Assembly: GCF_003863355.1 (NCBI RefSeq)
Contig: NZ_QQWG01000006.1
Span: 147,813 to 211,812 of the forward strand
Origin: Ancylomarina euxina
GTDB lineage: Bacteria; Bacteroidota; Bacteroidia; Bacteroidales; Marinifilaceae
DNA length: 64,000 nucleotides
Direction: 5' to 3'
A model generated the notes under the pieces. The model searched no databases and was not told where the DNA came from. It saw only the letters and a program-made list of their open reading frames with translations. How positions within the stretch are numbered: position 1 is the stretch's first letter; the number at the start of each line of letters is the position of its first letter. A program made the position numbers and the translations under genes. Shown here piece by piece: positions 1 to 9,110 of the stretch.

Positions 1-19
1 CATGATTATAATGTTTAAA

Positions 20-388
20 TCATAAACGATAGACTTGCAAATTGGAAAGGACAGTTTGAATTCTTAGCGGTGGAGGCTTATGGTAAGCAAGCTGCTCAAT
101 CTCTTCTGCGAAAGCAGGAACCAAAAGAAGTTCAATGAATGCCGGTAAAAAAGAAAAATCTTGTGTGAAATCAAAATTTATCATTTGGATCGTAAAATCA
201 TCCTCAACTTTCACCTTAATAATTTCATTGTGACAGGAGTCACAAGAATCACCACAACAAGAATCTGATGCGGTCACTAGCTGAACAGATTTCAGTTCAC
301 CACCACAATAATGTGCAGATACAGTCATTCCCATAGTGGTCACCAATACGAGCAGGGCTATAATAATATGACTGATCTTTTTCAACAT
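20..388 (-). CDS. HYC_CC_PP family small exported protein
   Basis: This is a small exported protein of about 122 residues. The chosen ATG at 388 begins MLKKIS and leads directly into a hydrophobic signal or anchor segment, followed by the sequence HYCGG, a cluster of paired cysteines (SCCGDSCDSC) and a proline run (KPPP) near the C terminus. The motif order HYC, CC, PP matches the Bacteroidota family of that name, whose members often lie near metal-handling genes; no such gene is visible here, although the window edge is close. An upstream in-frame ATG at 493 would add 35 residues before the signal sequence and is less likely. The function is unknown. The cysteines suggest metal or thiol chemistry in the periplasm, which is only an inference. 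Confidence 0.75.
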   Translation of the reverse strand: MLKKISHIIIALLVLVTTMGMTVSAHYCGGELKSVQLVTASDSCCGDSCDSCHNEIIKVKVEDDFTIQMINFDFTQDFSFLPAFIELLLVPAFAEEIEQLAYHKPPPLRIQTVLSNLQVYRL

Positions 389-697
389 TATATTTAGATT
401 CTTTTTACAAATATAGCTTAAGATACTTAAATCAAGGGTTAATGAGATGTTAATTCTACTGAAATTATCAATCAAGAATTGATACTTAATCATAAAAAAA
501 CACCTTTAAAAACTCAATAAACTTCAAAAGAAATATAAGAATTTACAATATTCATACCCATAACAAATAAAACTAACACTTTAATAATCATCAAAACCAA
601 ATCTTCAATATTCTTGCATTTTACAGCTGTCCTAGATCTAAAGTTGCAATAAAATAGGTATGTTTAAAGTAGGAAAAAAAACGTTCACATTTAGCCT
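389..697. other. Divergent intergenic region
   Basis: This AT-rich stretch separates two divergently transcribed genes, so it should hold promoters for both. No hairpin, repeat or convincing small reading frame was seen in it. Confidence 0.5.
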
Positions 698-3532
698 ATG
701 AAAATTCAATATACCGCCGCTAGTTCAAAATATCATTTTCCTGATACAACTGTGTCCAAATGGCAAAAATTAATTGATTTACTAAGCAAAACATTTAAGC
801 TGCCATCAACTCTCATTATGGAACTAGATGGGGAATGGATGAAGGTGTTTGCAAGAAATGAAAACACACAAAATCCATATCAAATTGGATATCGTGAAAG
901 CTTACATGGGCTGTATTGCACGACCGTTATAAATACCGGTAAAAAACTAAGTGTCCCCAATGCCTTAAAAGATCCAGATTGGATGAAGAATCCAGATATC
1001 AAACTGGGCATGATTGCCTATTTAGGCTTTCCTATATACCTACCTAACAAAGAACCATTTGGGACAATTTGTGTTTTAGACAACAAGGAAAATGTCTTTT
1101 CTAAAGATATTGAACAGCTTCTTTTACAAATAAAGAATATTATTGAATTGGACATTGCCAGTTTCCAAACCTTTGAAAGTAAAAGTCAGCTTTTGGAAGA
1201 GAATGCTCTGGAACAGATGCGGATTATTAATCAAACTAAAAAATCGTATCAAAAAATTAGTCGCGAATTAAAAAAAGAACAAGACTTACACCAAAATCTC
1301 AATAACAACAATAAGCAATTAAATCATAAACTTAAACAAAGTGAAATTAAATACACCACTCTTTTTTCTAAACTGAATTCTGGTGTCGTTCTTCTTTCTC
1401 CAATTTGTAGTCCTGATGGTAAACTGGTTGATGCCACTTATCTTGATATGAACCCTATGAATGAGAAACTATTGGGGATGGACAAAAAAATTCTAATTGG
1501 TAAAAATCTCATGTCATTTTTTCCAAAAACGGAACAAGCTTGGCTTGACACTTTTGAACCCGTTATTAACGAAGGGAAAACAATAAACATTGAGCTTTAC
1601 AACAAAAACTTTGATCGTCATTTTTCAGTCAATGCATTTCCAATGGGCGATGGTTCCTTTTGCATCAACTATTTTGATATTTCAGATCAGATCCACTTGA
1701 GAGAGAAAATTGAAGAAAGTGAATTTCGCTACAAATCTTTTTACAATTCAATAGAAGCAGGCATTGCTATTTTTGAACCCATCTTCAATACATTAGGCAA
1801 ACTAATAGATATCAGATATGTTGATATGAATCCTGTCAATGAAACCATAATAGATGCTAAATGTGAAGATTTAATTGGTAAAAGACATTCTGAATGTTTT
1901 CCTGATACACATGATGAATTTCTAGAATATTTTAAAGATGTTTTGACACATCATAAAGGGAAACGATTCGAGAAATATTATCCATACTCATCAAAATATT
2001 ACTCAACTAATATTTTCCCTATCGACAAAGGACTCATTGCTTTCACCTGCTACGATATTACTGAAAGCGTTCAAGCCAAACAAGAGTTAGAAGCAAGTGA
2101 AAAGAGACACAAAGCCATATTTGAAAACAGCAGTTCATCAATGGTGTTGATTGATCCTGAAACAGGAACGATTCTTGACGCAAATAAAGCCGTCCTGGCC
2201 TATACTGGCTATTCCAAAGAGGAGTTTTTAGACATGGATCTGGGGCAGATCAGTCAATCAGGTGAAGAAGAATTAAAAAGACAGCTCAAACTGGCTCTTG
2301 ATAATGAGAAAAATTATTATGAATTAAAATATCGCCTTGCATCCGGAGAAGTTAGAGATATAGAGGTTTATACCGGAAAGATTGAAGTGAAAGGAAAAGA
2401 TGTTTTACATTCGGTTGTACATGATATTACGGATAAAAAAAATGCCTTTAAGGAGGTTCTAAAACTATCGAAAGCTGTTGAGCAAAGTCCTGTATCGGTT
2501 GTCATTACAGATCTTAATGGCAACATAGAATATTCGAACCCCCGAAACTGTGAACTGACGGGTTATACTGCTGACGAATTAATCAGTAAAAACCCACGAG
2601 TATTGAAATCGGGAAAATTATCAAAAGATGTTTATATAGATTTATGGAACACCATATTAGCAGGAGAAAAATGGGAAGGTGAATTCTATAATCGAAAAAA
2701 AGATGGCAGCTTTTATTGGGAGGTTGCCAGCATTGCTCCTATTACGAATGAAGAAGGTACTCCTATCAATTTTATCAAGATCGGTAAAGATATTACTAAT
2801 CGAAAAATGATGGAGTTGGAACTCCGTAAATCTAAATTAGAGGCTGAGGAAAGTGATCGATTAAAAACAGCTTTCCTTGCAAATTTAAGTCATGAAGTCA
2901 GGACACCACTAAATGGAATAATTGGGTTTACGAATCTTATGATGAATGAGGATACGACAGCTGAAGTTAAACATGAATATGGAAATGTAATTCTAGAATC
3001 CGGAAATCAGCTAATGATGATCATAGACGATCTTGTAAAAATTGCTGAAATTGAAGCTGGAAAACTAAGTATTAAACAGACAGAATTTTTAATTATTGAT
3101 CTTTTTAATGAGATACTTCAATTTTACAAACCTGAAATTGCTGACAAGGCATTGAAAATTAAAATTTCAAACACGTTTAATATTGCCTGTCAGATTAAAA
3201 GCGATCATAAAAGAATTCGTCAGATTATGGACAACTTGATTAAGAATGCCATTAAGTTTACAAATAAAGGTGAAATAACACTTGGTGCCCAATGCCACAA
3301 AACGCATGTATTGTTCTCGATAAAAGATACTGGGATTGGGATTTCAAAGACACATCAAAAGGTTATTTTTAATCGTTTTAGGCAAATAGAAAATCATAAC
3401 ACAAGACTTTATGGAGGTAATGGTTTGGGGCTATCTATATCAAAAGAAATTGTGGAATTAATGGGAGGTGAGCTCTGGGTGGAATCTGAAGAAGGAAAAG
3501 GATCAACATTTAATTTTACAATCCCCATATAA
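698..3532 (+). CDS. GAF/multi-PAS sensor histidine kinase
   Basis: A 944-residue sensor kinase without an obvious membrane segment, so probably cytoplasmic. The order is a GAF domain (about 27-160), a charged coiled coil (about 165-215), four PAS-like units (about 216-330, 335-455, 460-580, 585-710), HisKA and HATPase_c. The H-box reads SHEVRTPLNGIIGF with the phospho-acceptor His732. The ATPase motifs DTGIGIS and GNGLGLSI are intact. No receiver domain or response regulator gene is adjacent, so it is an orphan kinase and its partner cannot be read from here. The stretch before the H-box (ESDRLKTAFLA) is nearly the same as in the kinases at 13752 and 40708, which suggests paralogy. The signal sensed is unknown. 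Confidence 0.9.
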   Translation: MKIQYTAASSKYHFPDTTVSKWQKLIDLLSKTFKLPSTLIMELDGEWMKVFARNENTQNPYQIGYRESLHGLYCTTVINTGKKLSVPNALKDPDWMKNPDIKLGMIAYLGFPIYLPNKEPFGTICVLDNKENVFSKDIEQLLLQIKNIIELDIASFQTFESKSQLLEENALEQMRIINQTKKSYQKISRELKKEQDLHQNLNNNNKQLNHKLKQSEIKYTTLFSKLNSGVVLLSPICSPDGKLVDATYLDMNPMNEKLLGMDKKILIGKNLMSFFPKTEQAWLDTFEPVINEGKTINIELYNKNFDRHFSVNAFPMGDGSFCINYFDISDQIHLREKIEESEFRYKSFYNSIEAGIAIFEPIFNTLGKLIDIRYVDMNPVNETIIDAKCEDLIGKRHSECFPDTHDEFLEYFKDVLTHHKGKRFEKYYPYSSKYYSTNIFPIDKGLIAFTCYDITESVQAKQELEASEKRHKAIFENSSSSMVLIDPETGTILDANKAVLAYTGYSKEEFLDMDLGQISQSGEEELKRQLKLALDNEKNYYELKYRLASGEVRDIEVYTGKIEVKGKDVLHSVVHDITDKKNAFKEVLKLSKAVEQSPVSVVITDLNGNIEYSNPRNCELTGYTADELISKNPRVLKSGKLSKDVYIDLWNTILAGEKWEGEFYNRKKDGSFYWEVASIAPITNEEGTPINFIKIGKDITNRKMMELELRKSKLEAEESDRLKTAFLANLSHEVRTPLNGIIGFTNLMMNEDTTAEVKHEYGNVILESGNQLMMIIDDLVKIAEIEAGKLSIKQTEFLIIDLFNEILQFYKPEIADKALKIKISNTFNIACQIKSDHKRIRQIMDNLIKNAIKFTNKGEITLGAQCHKTHVLFSIKDTGIGISKTHQKVIFNRFRQIENHNTRLYGGNGLGLSISKEIVELMGGELWVESEEGKGSTFNFTIPI

Positions 3533-3720
3533 AAATGTAAAATGACAAGTATGGCCTAGATAAAAACATGTCTCAGATCTAAACTATGAAGAAGTCTACT
3601 ATGAATTGGACCATGCAATAGTCTATTTTATCTTGTATATATTCCCCTACAACAATTTTAATTTTCTATTCCATCTTTTTTTATTCTATTTGTTATAAGT
3701 CAAAAATCAAAAAATATGTC

Positions 3721-4944
3721 ATGACCTTCCATTCAGACTTGCGCAATAGAATACAAAATGAATACACAGCCCAATGGATGAATTGTCCTGATCATTTCCC
3801 TGAGTCTAAAAGGCAGTTCTCATATTTAGAAAAGCGAATTTGGGAAATCAAGTTCAATCACTTTTTACGATTAATAAAAAAGGAATTTAAGCTTCATCAT
3901 CCCAATAAAACGAAAATACTGGATCGATCTAAGGCCTTTTTTGAAGAAAATTTGGCTTATCCTCATGAGCAACTCACAATGATCTTCTCTGCTGAGATGC
4001 TTAATGCCACAAAAGACTTTATTCGAAAAGCTTGGACCTTTGATTCAGAATTAAGTCAGATTGAAATCTTCCAAGCCCTACGTAATGTATGGGTCATGCT
4101 TGGTTTGCAATCCTTTTTCGGGAAAGAAATCAAAATTACAGCTTCACTTCTCGCCTATAGTCTACTTTATCCTTACACCGACAATTTAATTGATACCCCA
4201 ACGATTAGTAAGAATGAAAAGCTGGATTTCTGCGATCGCTTTGCACTCAGATTAAATGGCAAACATGTCGATGCTAAATCTTCGATAGAAAGTCGAATCT
4301 TCGATTTGGTTGCGATGATAGAAAGTGAGTTTGAACGAAAAACACATCCTGAGCTATTCGAAAGCCTTCTTGCTATTCATCATGCTCAAACTCAAAGCTT
4401 AAAACTGGTCAGTACAAAAACAGAACTATCAGAAGATGAACGTTTTCAAATCTGCATAGAAAAGGGAGCCACCTCGGTTATTGCTGATGGCTTTTTGGTT
4501 ATGGGTCATCTGGATGAAAAGCAGTACCATTTTCTCTACGAATATGGTGCCTATCTTCAAATTTTAGATGATTTACAAGATGCCCGAGATGATTATGAAG
4601 AAGGTATCATGACCTATTTTTCTAAAAACATATCACAAAGCCAGTTAGACCACTTACTTTGTAAAACGTATTATATGGGAAAATCATTCTATCAGAATAT
4701 AGAGAAATGGTATCCTAATGAACTTTCGTTTAAAGACCTTATCCAGCGTAGTTTTAGTTTCCTTCTTTTGGCTTCAGTCTATCAGAATCAAGCCGATTTT
4801 AGTGATGTTTTTGTTCAAAACATTGAAAAACACGCCCCATTCCGCTTTTCTTTTCTTCAAAAGAAAAAAGTAGAACTGGACCCGCTTCGTCATTACCTAT
4901 TAGAGAAGGTCGAAGCATATAAAGCCAAGGAATTTGCACACTAA
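3721..4944 (+). CDS. Class 1 isoprenoid-synthase-fold protein
   Basis: A 407-residue soluble, mostly helical protein with two aspartate-rich motifs placed as in trans-isoprenyl diphosphate synthases and class 1 terpene synthases: DNLID at 154-158 and DDLQDARDD at 283-291. These motifs normally bind the magnesium ions that hold a diphosphate substrate. The first is a DxxxD form rather than the usual DDxxD. It starts with ATG at 3721 and stops 5 bases before the end of the convergent RNA methylase gene. No other isoprenoid gene is nearby, so neither substrate nor product can be assigned. It may be a prenyltransferase, a terpene cyclase or a relative with another role; the fold call rests only on the two motifs and their spacing. 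Confidence 0.65.
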   Translation: MTFHSDLRNRIQNEYTAQWMNCPDHFPESKRQFSYLEKRIWEIKFNHFLRLIKKEFKLHHPNKTKILDRSKAFFEENLAYPHEQLTMIFSAEMLNATKDFIRKAWTFDSELSQIEIFQALRNVWVMLGLQSFFGKEIKITASLLAYSLLYPYTDNLIDTPTISKNEKLDFCDRFALRLNGKHVDAKSSIESRIFDLVAMIESEFERKTHPELFESLLAIHHAQTQSLKLVSTKTELSEDERFQICIEKGATSVIADGFLVMGHLDEKQYHFLYEYGAYLQILDDLQDARDDYEEGIMTYFSKNISQSQLDHLLCKTYYMGKSFYQNIEKWYPNELSFKDLIQRSFSFLLLASVYQNQADFSDVFVQNIEKHAPFRFSFLQKKKVELDPLRHYLLEKVEAYKAKEFAH

Positions 4945-4949
4945 TTCAT

Positions 4950-5414
4950 CTAAAGGCTTCTGAACTTCAGCTTCAGATTTCTATCGTACATGATAATACT
5001 ACCAGCGACGGATACATTAACACTCAATCGCGTATCAAACTTTACCAAATGATGTGACTTATCGATAGCATTCTTAGTTAAACCATTATCCTCAGCACCC
5101 AATAAATAAACACAACGACGCGGGTGCTTAAATTCTTCTAAAGTAACCGCCTTTTCATCGAGCTCAACCCCAACCAGTACGGCTCCCTTTGGTAAATGAT
5201 GATAAAAATCCTCGAAATTTTCGTAATGAAAATAAGGCATGGCTCCTACAGCCTTGTGGGTATCGCAAGCCTGCTTGGCGTAACGCTTCCCAACTGTAAA
5301 TATAAAGCTGGCACCCATATTCTGAGCCGATCGCCAAAGCACACCCAAATTCTCAGGTGTTTTTCCATTCTGTATGCCTATGCCAAAAAATCCTTGCTCT
5401 AGAGTATCTATCAT
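4950..5414 (-). CDS. SpoU/TrmH-family RNA methyltransferase
   Basis: A SPOUT-class methyltransferase of 154 residues that transfers a methyl group from S-adenosylmethionine to tRNA or rRNA. The three family motifs are visible: motif 1 around TPENLGVLWRSAQNMGA, motif 2 LLGAEDNGLT, and motif 3 LSVNVSVAGSIIMYDR, which form the trefoil knot. I chose the ATG at 5414 because the protein from MIDTLEQ aligns with the family, whereas the longer form from 5489 adds 25 unrelated residues. It converges with the isoprenoid-fold gene, with only 5 bases between stop codons. It is a short catalytic-only form without an extra RNA-binding domain. Which nucleotide it modifies cannot be told from the sequence. 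Confidence 0.85.
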   Translation of the reverse strand: MIDTLEQGFFGIGIQNGKTPENLGVLWRSAQNMGASFIFTVGKRYAKQACDTHKAVGAMPYFHYENFEDFYHHLPKGAVLVGVELDEKAVTLEEFKHPRRCVYLLGAEDNGLTKNAIDKSHHLVKFDTRLSVNVSVAGSIIMYDRNLKLKFRSL

Positions 5415-5479
5415 CGCCTTGTAATATATCTTAAATGGTGGCGCAAATATATAGCTATTCATGCATTGAGCAAATAATA

Positions 5480-5505
5480 AAAGCTGCACTTTTCAGTACA
5501 GCTTT
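5480..5505 (-). terminator. Intrinsic terminator after the RDD gene
   Basis: Stem AAAGCTG/CAGCTTT with an inner AC/GT pair around a short loop. On the minus strand it is followed by a T-rich run. It lies 27 bases beyond the stop of the RDD gene. Confidence 0.6.
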
Positions 5506-5531
5506 ATCCACTAATTACAATACATTATATA

Positions 5532-6254
5532 TTACAGTTTTTTGGTACGATATAAGTAGTTATAATCTCTTAGTAGGCATACAAAAAACAAATCTGGTTT
5601 CATCTGAGTTACAATATCTAACTGTTCCATCACTCTTTTACGGGCACGTAATCCAAATTGAACTTTCTCTATTGGGTCATCAAGACTTGCCAGTTGTGTT
5701 ATAACTTTTCTAATCAGACGCAAATCTTTTTCTGTTAATCGACTTGCCTCTGGAAAACTCAACTCATAATCTTCTGGCAGCTTCTCGAGTATTGTATTCT
5801 CCAATTGAATTTTCTTTCCAATACGAATGACACACGTTTCAGCAAGCAAATCACCCAAACGTTGCCCTTTTCCACCTATTACAACTGTTAGTATAGCACA
5901 GATATAAGAAGTTAACAACATATCAACCAAACGAAACAGCCATCGAACAAAATAATGACTGAATCTAGGAGCACCACCATCAATTCGACTTACCTTAATT
6001 TTCATGACTTTTTTTCCTGGACTTTGTCCATCCATAAAGGTTTCAAATAGCAAGGAATAAAACATGGGAATAATGAAAAATACATATAAAATTGGTGACG
6101 GACCTCCAGTAGAACCAACAATAAATGCCAATACCATATATAAAACAAACAAAAATAACCCATCTAGTAAGGATGCTACAATTCTTTCTCCTACGCTCGC
6201 AACCTTATAACTTATCTGTACGTTTTGAGAAGTTTCTACTCTTATGTTTTCCAT
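5532..6254 (-). CDS. RDD family membrane protein
   Basis: A 240-residue membrane protein whose N-terminal half is an RDD domain: the conserved Arg and Asp pattern is seen in VGERIVASLLDGLF, followed by hydrophobic segments near residues 30-60 and 90-115 and a charged loop GKKVMKIKVSR. The C-terminal 110 residues are hydrophilic and not recognised. The ATG at 6254 (MENIRVE) was preferred to 6293. RDD proteins are poorly understood; some have been linked to sodium or proton exchange. The gene is divergent from the SpoIIM/MoxR operon, 176 bases away. In many Bacteroidota an RDD gene accompanies spoIIM and DUF4129 genes, so it probably belongs functionally to that group. Confidence 0.85.
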   Translation of the reverse strand: MENIRVETSQNVQISYKVASVGERIVASLLDGLFLFVLYMVLAFIVGSTGGPSPILYVFFIIPMFYSLLFETFMDGQSPGKKVMKIKVSRIDGGAPRFSHYFVRWLFRLVDMLLTSYICAILTVVIGGKGQRLGDLLAETCVIRIGKKIQLENTILEKLPEDYELSFPEASRLTEKDLRLIRKVITQLASLDDPIEKVQFGLRARKRVMEQLDIVTQMKPDLFFVCLLRDYNYLYRTKKL

Positions 6255-6430
6255 TCTAATAATATTTTTTACTTTTGCTAAGATAGTTATCATAAAGAAA
6301 AATCAAAGCAAATATTCTTTCTTATCCTGAAATAAAAGAATAAAACTCTTGATTTCAAGCCTTTATAATAGCACATAAAAAAAAAATCTTTTTTTATGAT
6401 AATGGGAGAGCTAATACAAATTAAGACAGT

Positions 6431-7408
6431 ATGAAGGAAGTTGTGTTTTTAGATAACAACGCTAATCGATGGAAAACGTTTGAAGAAATGTTAAACTCTC
6501 CAAAGAAAATGGAGAGTGATAATATAGCTGACTTGTACATCCAACTTACCGATGATCTATCATATGCCCAAACCTACTATCCTGAATCTGAAACAACTAT
6601 CTATCTGAATCAGCTTTCAGCTAGAGTTCATCAGCATATATACAAAAATAAGAAAATGAAAACCGGGCGCCTCAAAACGTTCTGGACAAGAGAATTGCCT
6701 TTAATCATGTACGATGCAAGAAAACAGCTGCTTTACGCCTTCTTAATCTTTGTTGTATCTATGCTTATAGGTATTATTTCTGCCAAAAATGATTTGAATT
6801 TTGTTCGCATCATCATGGGAGATAACTACGTCAACATGACACTCGACAACATTAAGAAGGGAGATCCTTTAGCGGTTTACAAACAAAGTGGAGAAACACT
6901 GATGTTTCTTCAAATTACAATTAATAATGTAAAAGTCGCCTTTATCGCATTTCTCTTTGGCATATTCACAGCATTTGGAACCGGTTTTATGCTCTTTAAA
7001 AATGGGGTGATGTTAGGCAGTTTTCAATATTTTTTCGTTCAACACGATCTATTTTGGGAATCAACTCGTGTTATCTGGATACATGGCGCTCTCGAAATAT
7101 CAGCAATCATTTTAGCCGGTTGTGCGGGTATGGTTATGGGCAACAGTTTAATTTTCACCAAAACCCTTCCTCGTAAAACATCACTTAATATCGGTGTAAA
7201 AAAAGGATTAAAAATAGTCGTCGGAACCGTCCCTCTATTTATAGTGGCTGGCTTTCTTGAAGGCTTTGTTACGCGACATACCGAAATGCCAATTATTATA
7301 AGTTGGATCATCATTCTACTTTCTTTTGCATTTATAATTTGGTATTTTATTTTATACCCCTACCAATTAATAAAAGCAGACCAAAAGCTGCTAACCACTG
7401 AAAACTAA
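6431..7408 (+). CDS. SpoIIM-family (DUF95) membrane protein
   Basis: A 325-residue integral membrane protein of the stage II sporulation protein M family. A cytoplasmic N-terminal stretch of about 95 residues is followed by several membrane spans (about 100-120, 165-190, 215-240, 265-285, 295-315). The motif IWIHGALEISAIILAG is typical of the family. This organism is not a spore former by any sign here; in Bacteroidota the gene is a member of a conserved membrane cluster rather than a sporulation gene. It is the first gene of an operon of six, transcribed to 12806, and begins with ATGAAGGAAG at 6431. Its biochemical role is not known. Confidence 0.85.
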   Translation: MKEVVFLDNNANRWKTFEEMLNSPKKMESDNIADLYIQLTDDLSYAQTYYPESETTIYLNQLSARVHQHIYKNKKMKTGRLKTFWTRELPLIMYDARKQLLYAFLIFVVSMLIGIISAKNDLNFVRIIMGDNYVNMTLDNIKKGDPLAVYKQSGETLMFLQITINNVKVAFIAFLFGIFTAFGTGFMLFKNGVMLGSFQYFFVQHDLFWESTRVIWIHGALEISAIILAGCAGMVMGNSLIFTKTLPRKTSLNIGVKKGLKIVVGTVPLFIVAGFLEGFVTRHTEMPIIISWIIILLSFAFIIWYFILYPYQLIKADQKLLTTEN

Positions 7409-7434
7409 TTTTACTATCTATTAAAACTTAATTT

Positions 7435-8283
7435 ATGAACGAAAACTATCTTAATCTGCATGAGAAACGTGAATTTGGTGATGTTATAAGCGCTATATTC
7501 TTGTTTCTAAAGCAAAATCTTGGACGTATTTTTAAAATTTTAATCATTTATGTTGCTCCTTTCGCACTATTATATGGCATCAGCTCTTCTATAGGAAGCT
7601 ATAAGATTTTATCATCAATAGGAAATGGGAATGCTCTTGATCCATTCGCAAATTTCAACTCTGCTATCCTATTGAGTTACGTTTTTATGTTTTTATCATA
7701 TACCATGGTATATGGTGTGATTTTGGAGTATATGAAATTATACCAAGCAGAAGGACCTCAATTCAATTTATCACGCGTAGGAACAGAATTGATGAAGGAT
7801 ACGCGTAAAATTTTATGGACCAGTTTTATTGTAGGTTTGCTAACAGTTGTAGGCTTTATATTTTTCCTAATACCTGGTATTTTCCTAGGTGTCTGCTTTA
7901 GTTTGGTATTATCGATACGTATTTTCGAAAATATATCTTTAGGCGATGCTTTAGGTCGTAGTTTTAAACTTATTAAGAATAATTGGTGGTGGACATTTTT
8001 GATTCTGTTTATCGTTGGTTTAATTGCTGGTGTACTACAAATGGTTTTTGGAATTCCTGTAACAATTTACCAAGGTATTTCTGCTCTGCATATGACGCAA
8101 AACGGAGGCATGGAACTTAACCAGCCTTTAATGATATTGCTTTATACAATAGCATCACTCGGAACAGTAATGCTTCAAACACTCCCTATAATGGGCATAG
8201 CATTCCAATACTTTAACCTAGTGGAAGAAAAAGAGAGTGCCAATCTTCTAAAAGAGCTTGAAACCATAGGTGGAAATGAATAA
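7435..8283 (+). CDS. Multi-span membrane protein of the MoxR cluster
   Basis: A 282-residue polytopic membrane protein. Hydrophobic segments are seen at about 35-55, 80-100, 130-155 and 155-165, 185-210 and 230-265. It resembles the membrane region found beside glycerophosphodiester phosphodiesterases and DUF975-like proteins, but I cannot name a family with certainty. It starts 26 bases after the spoIIM-like gene and its end overlaps the next gene by 14 bases, which indicates translational coupling. Position alone links it to the DUF4129/MoxR set. No enzymatic motif was seen. Confidence 0.75.
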   Translation: MNENYLNLHEKREFGDVISAIFLFLKQNLGRIFKILIIYVAPFALLYGISSSIGSYKILSSIGNGNALDPFANFNSAILLSYVFMFLSYTMVYGVILEYMKLYQAEGPQFNLSRVGTELMKDTRKILWTSFIVGLLTVVGFIFFLIPGIFLGVCFSLVLSIRIFENISLGDALGRSFKLIKNNWWWTFLILFIVGLIAGVLQMVFGIPVTIYQGISALHMTQNGGMELNQPLMILLYTIASLGTVMLQTLPIMGIAFQYFNLVEEKESANLLKELETIGGNE

Positions 8284-9028
8284 TAACTTTCGATACATAT
8301 TATTAGTATTCTGGTTCCTCTTAACTGCAGGAACTGGAATTACTTTTGCACAACAAAATCAATCTGCTGATACTCTGAGTTTCGATCATGGACAAGAACC
8401 AATCTGGAAGAAGGAGATTGGTCATGGGCTTATTGAGGAATATCGTCAGATGCCAGAATATATCTACGATTTGGATCCTGTAGAACAGGAAACACCTTGG
8501 CAACGATTTAAAAGGTGGTTTTCCCGACTCATTTCAAGCTTTACAAAAACGCTTAGTTTTCTATGGTTTCTACGTTATGTTTTGATAGGTGGTTTGTTTG
8601 TTTTCTTCATCGTTGTGCTTATGAGAGGTTCCTTAACGGGATTGTTTCGCCCCGATAAAGCTGTATTACCAATGTCTTATAGTTTAAGCGAAGATCCAAC
8701 TCAAACCGATTGGGAAAAAATGATTACCGAAGCTCTTGGAAATAAAGCATACCGCCAAGCTACTCGATTTCATTTTCTACAAATACTGAAACTACTTAAC
8801 GATTCAGGCTGGATCCATTGGAAACTGGAAAAAACCAACCGTGATTACCAATATGAAATCAAAGACCAAGATCTTAATCAACATTTCAAGGATCTGACTC
8901 GCCTTTACGAAGCGGTTTGGTATGGCAATTTCCCCATTTTAGAAGGTGATTTTATTCAAATTCAAGATGATTTTACCGATATGAAAAAAGTCATGCAAAA
9001 TAAGGATAAACCAGTTGCTTCGGCATAA
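8270..9028 (+). CDS. DUF4129 domain protein
   Basis: A 252-residue protein with an N-terminal signal or anchor (about residues 8-28), an extracytoplasmic segment of about 65 residues, a second membrane span (about 100-125) and a C-terminal cytoplasmic DUF4129 region (about 165-235) containing the typical pattern YRQATRFHFLQILKLLN and YEAVWYGNF. DUF4129 proteins accompany MoxR ATPases and DUF58 proteins in many phyla. The start overlaps the preceding gene; ATG codons at 8270 and 8276 are both possible. The topology suggests it joins an envelope-side stimulus to the cytoplasmic MoxR machine, which is inference. Confidence 0.82.
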   Translation: MEMNNNFRYILLVFWFLLTAGTGITFAQQNQSADTLSFDHGQEPIWKKEIGHGLIEEYRQMPEYIYDLDPVEQETPWQRFKRWFSRLISSFTKTLSFLWFLRYVLIGGLFVFFIVVLMRGSLTGLFRPDKAVLPMSYSLSEDPTQTDWEKMITEALGNKAYRQATRFHFLQILKLLNDSGWIHWKLEKTNRDYQYEIKDQDLNQHFKDLTRLYEAVWYGNFPILEGDFIQIQDDFTDMKKVMQNKDKPVASA

Positions 9029-9110
9029 AATCAGAAATTTCACTTTCGCTCATAAACCAGAAAAACGGGCTAATTTAATCATACAATAACTATTACCAAT
9101 CCACAGAAAT

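Noticed and set aside
5435..5704. Plus-strand 89-codon reading frame
   Set aside because: It overlaps the RDD gene end and the intergenic terminator and has no ribosome site or protein character.
6431..7408. A sporulation role for the SpoIIM-like gene
   Set aside because: The name comes from the Bacillus family; here the gene sits in a MoxR membrane cluster and no sporulation gene is seen.
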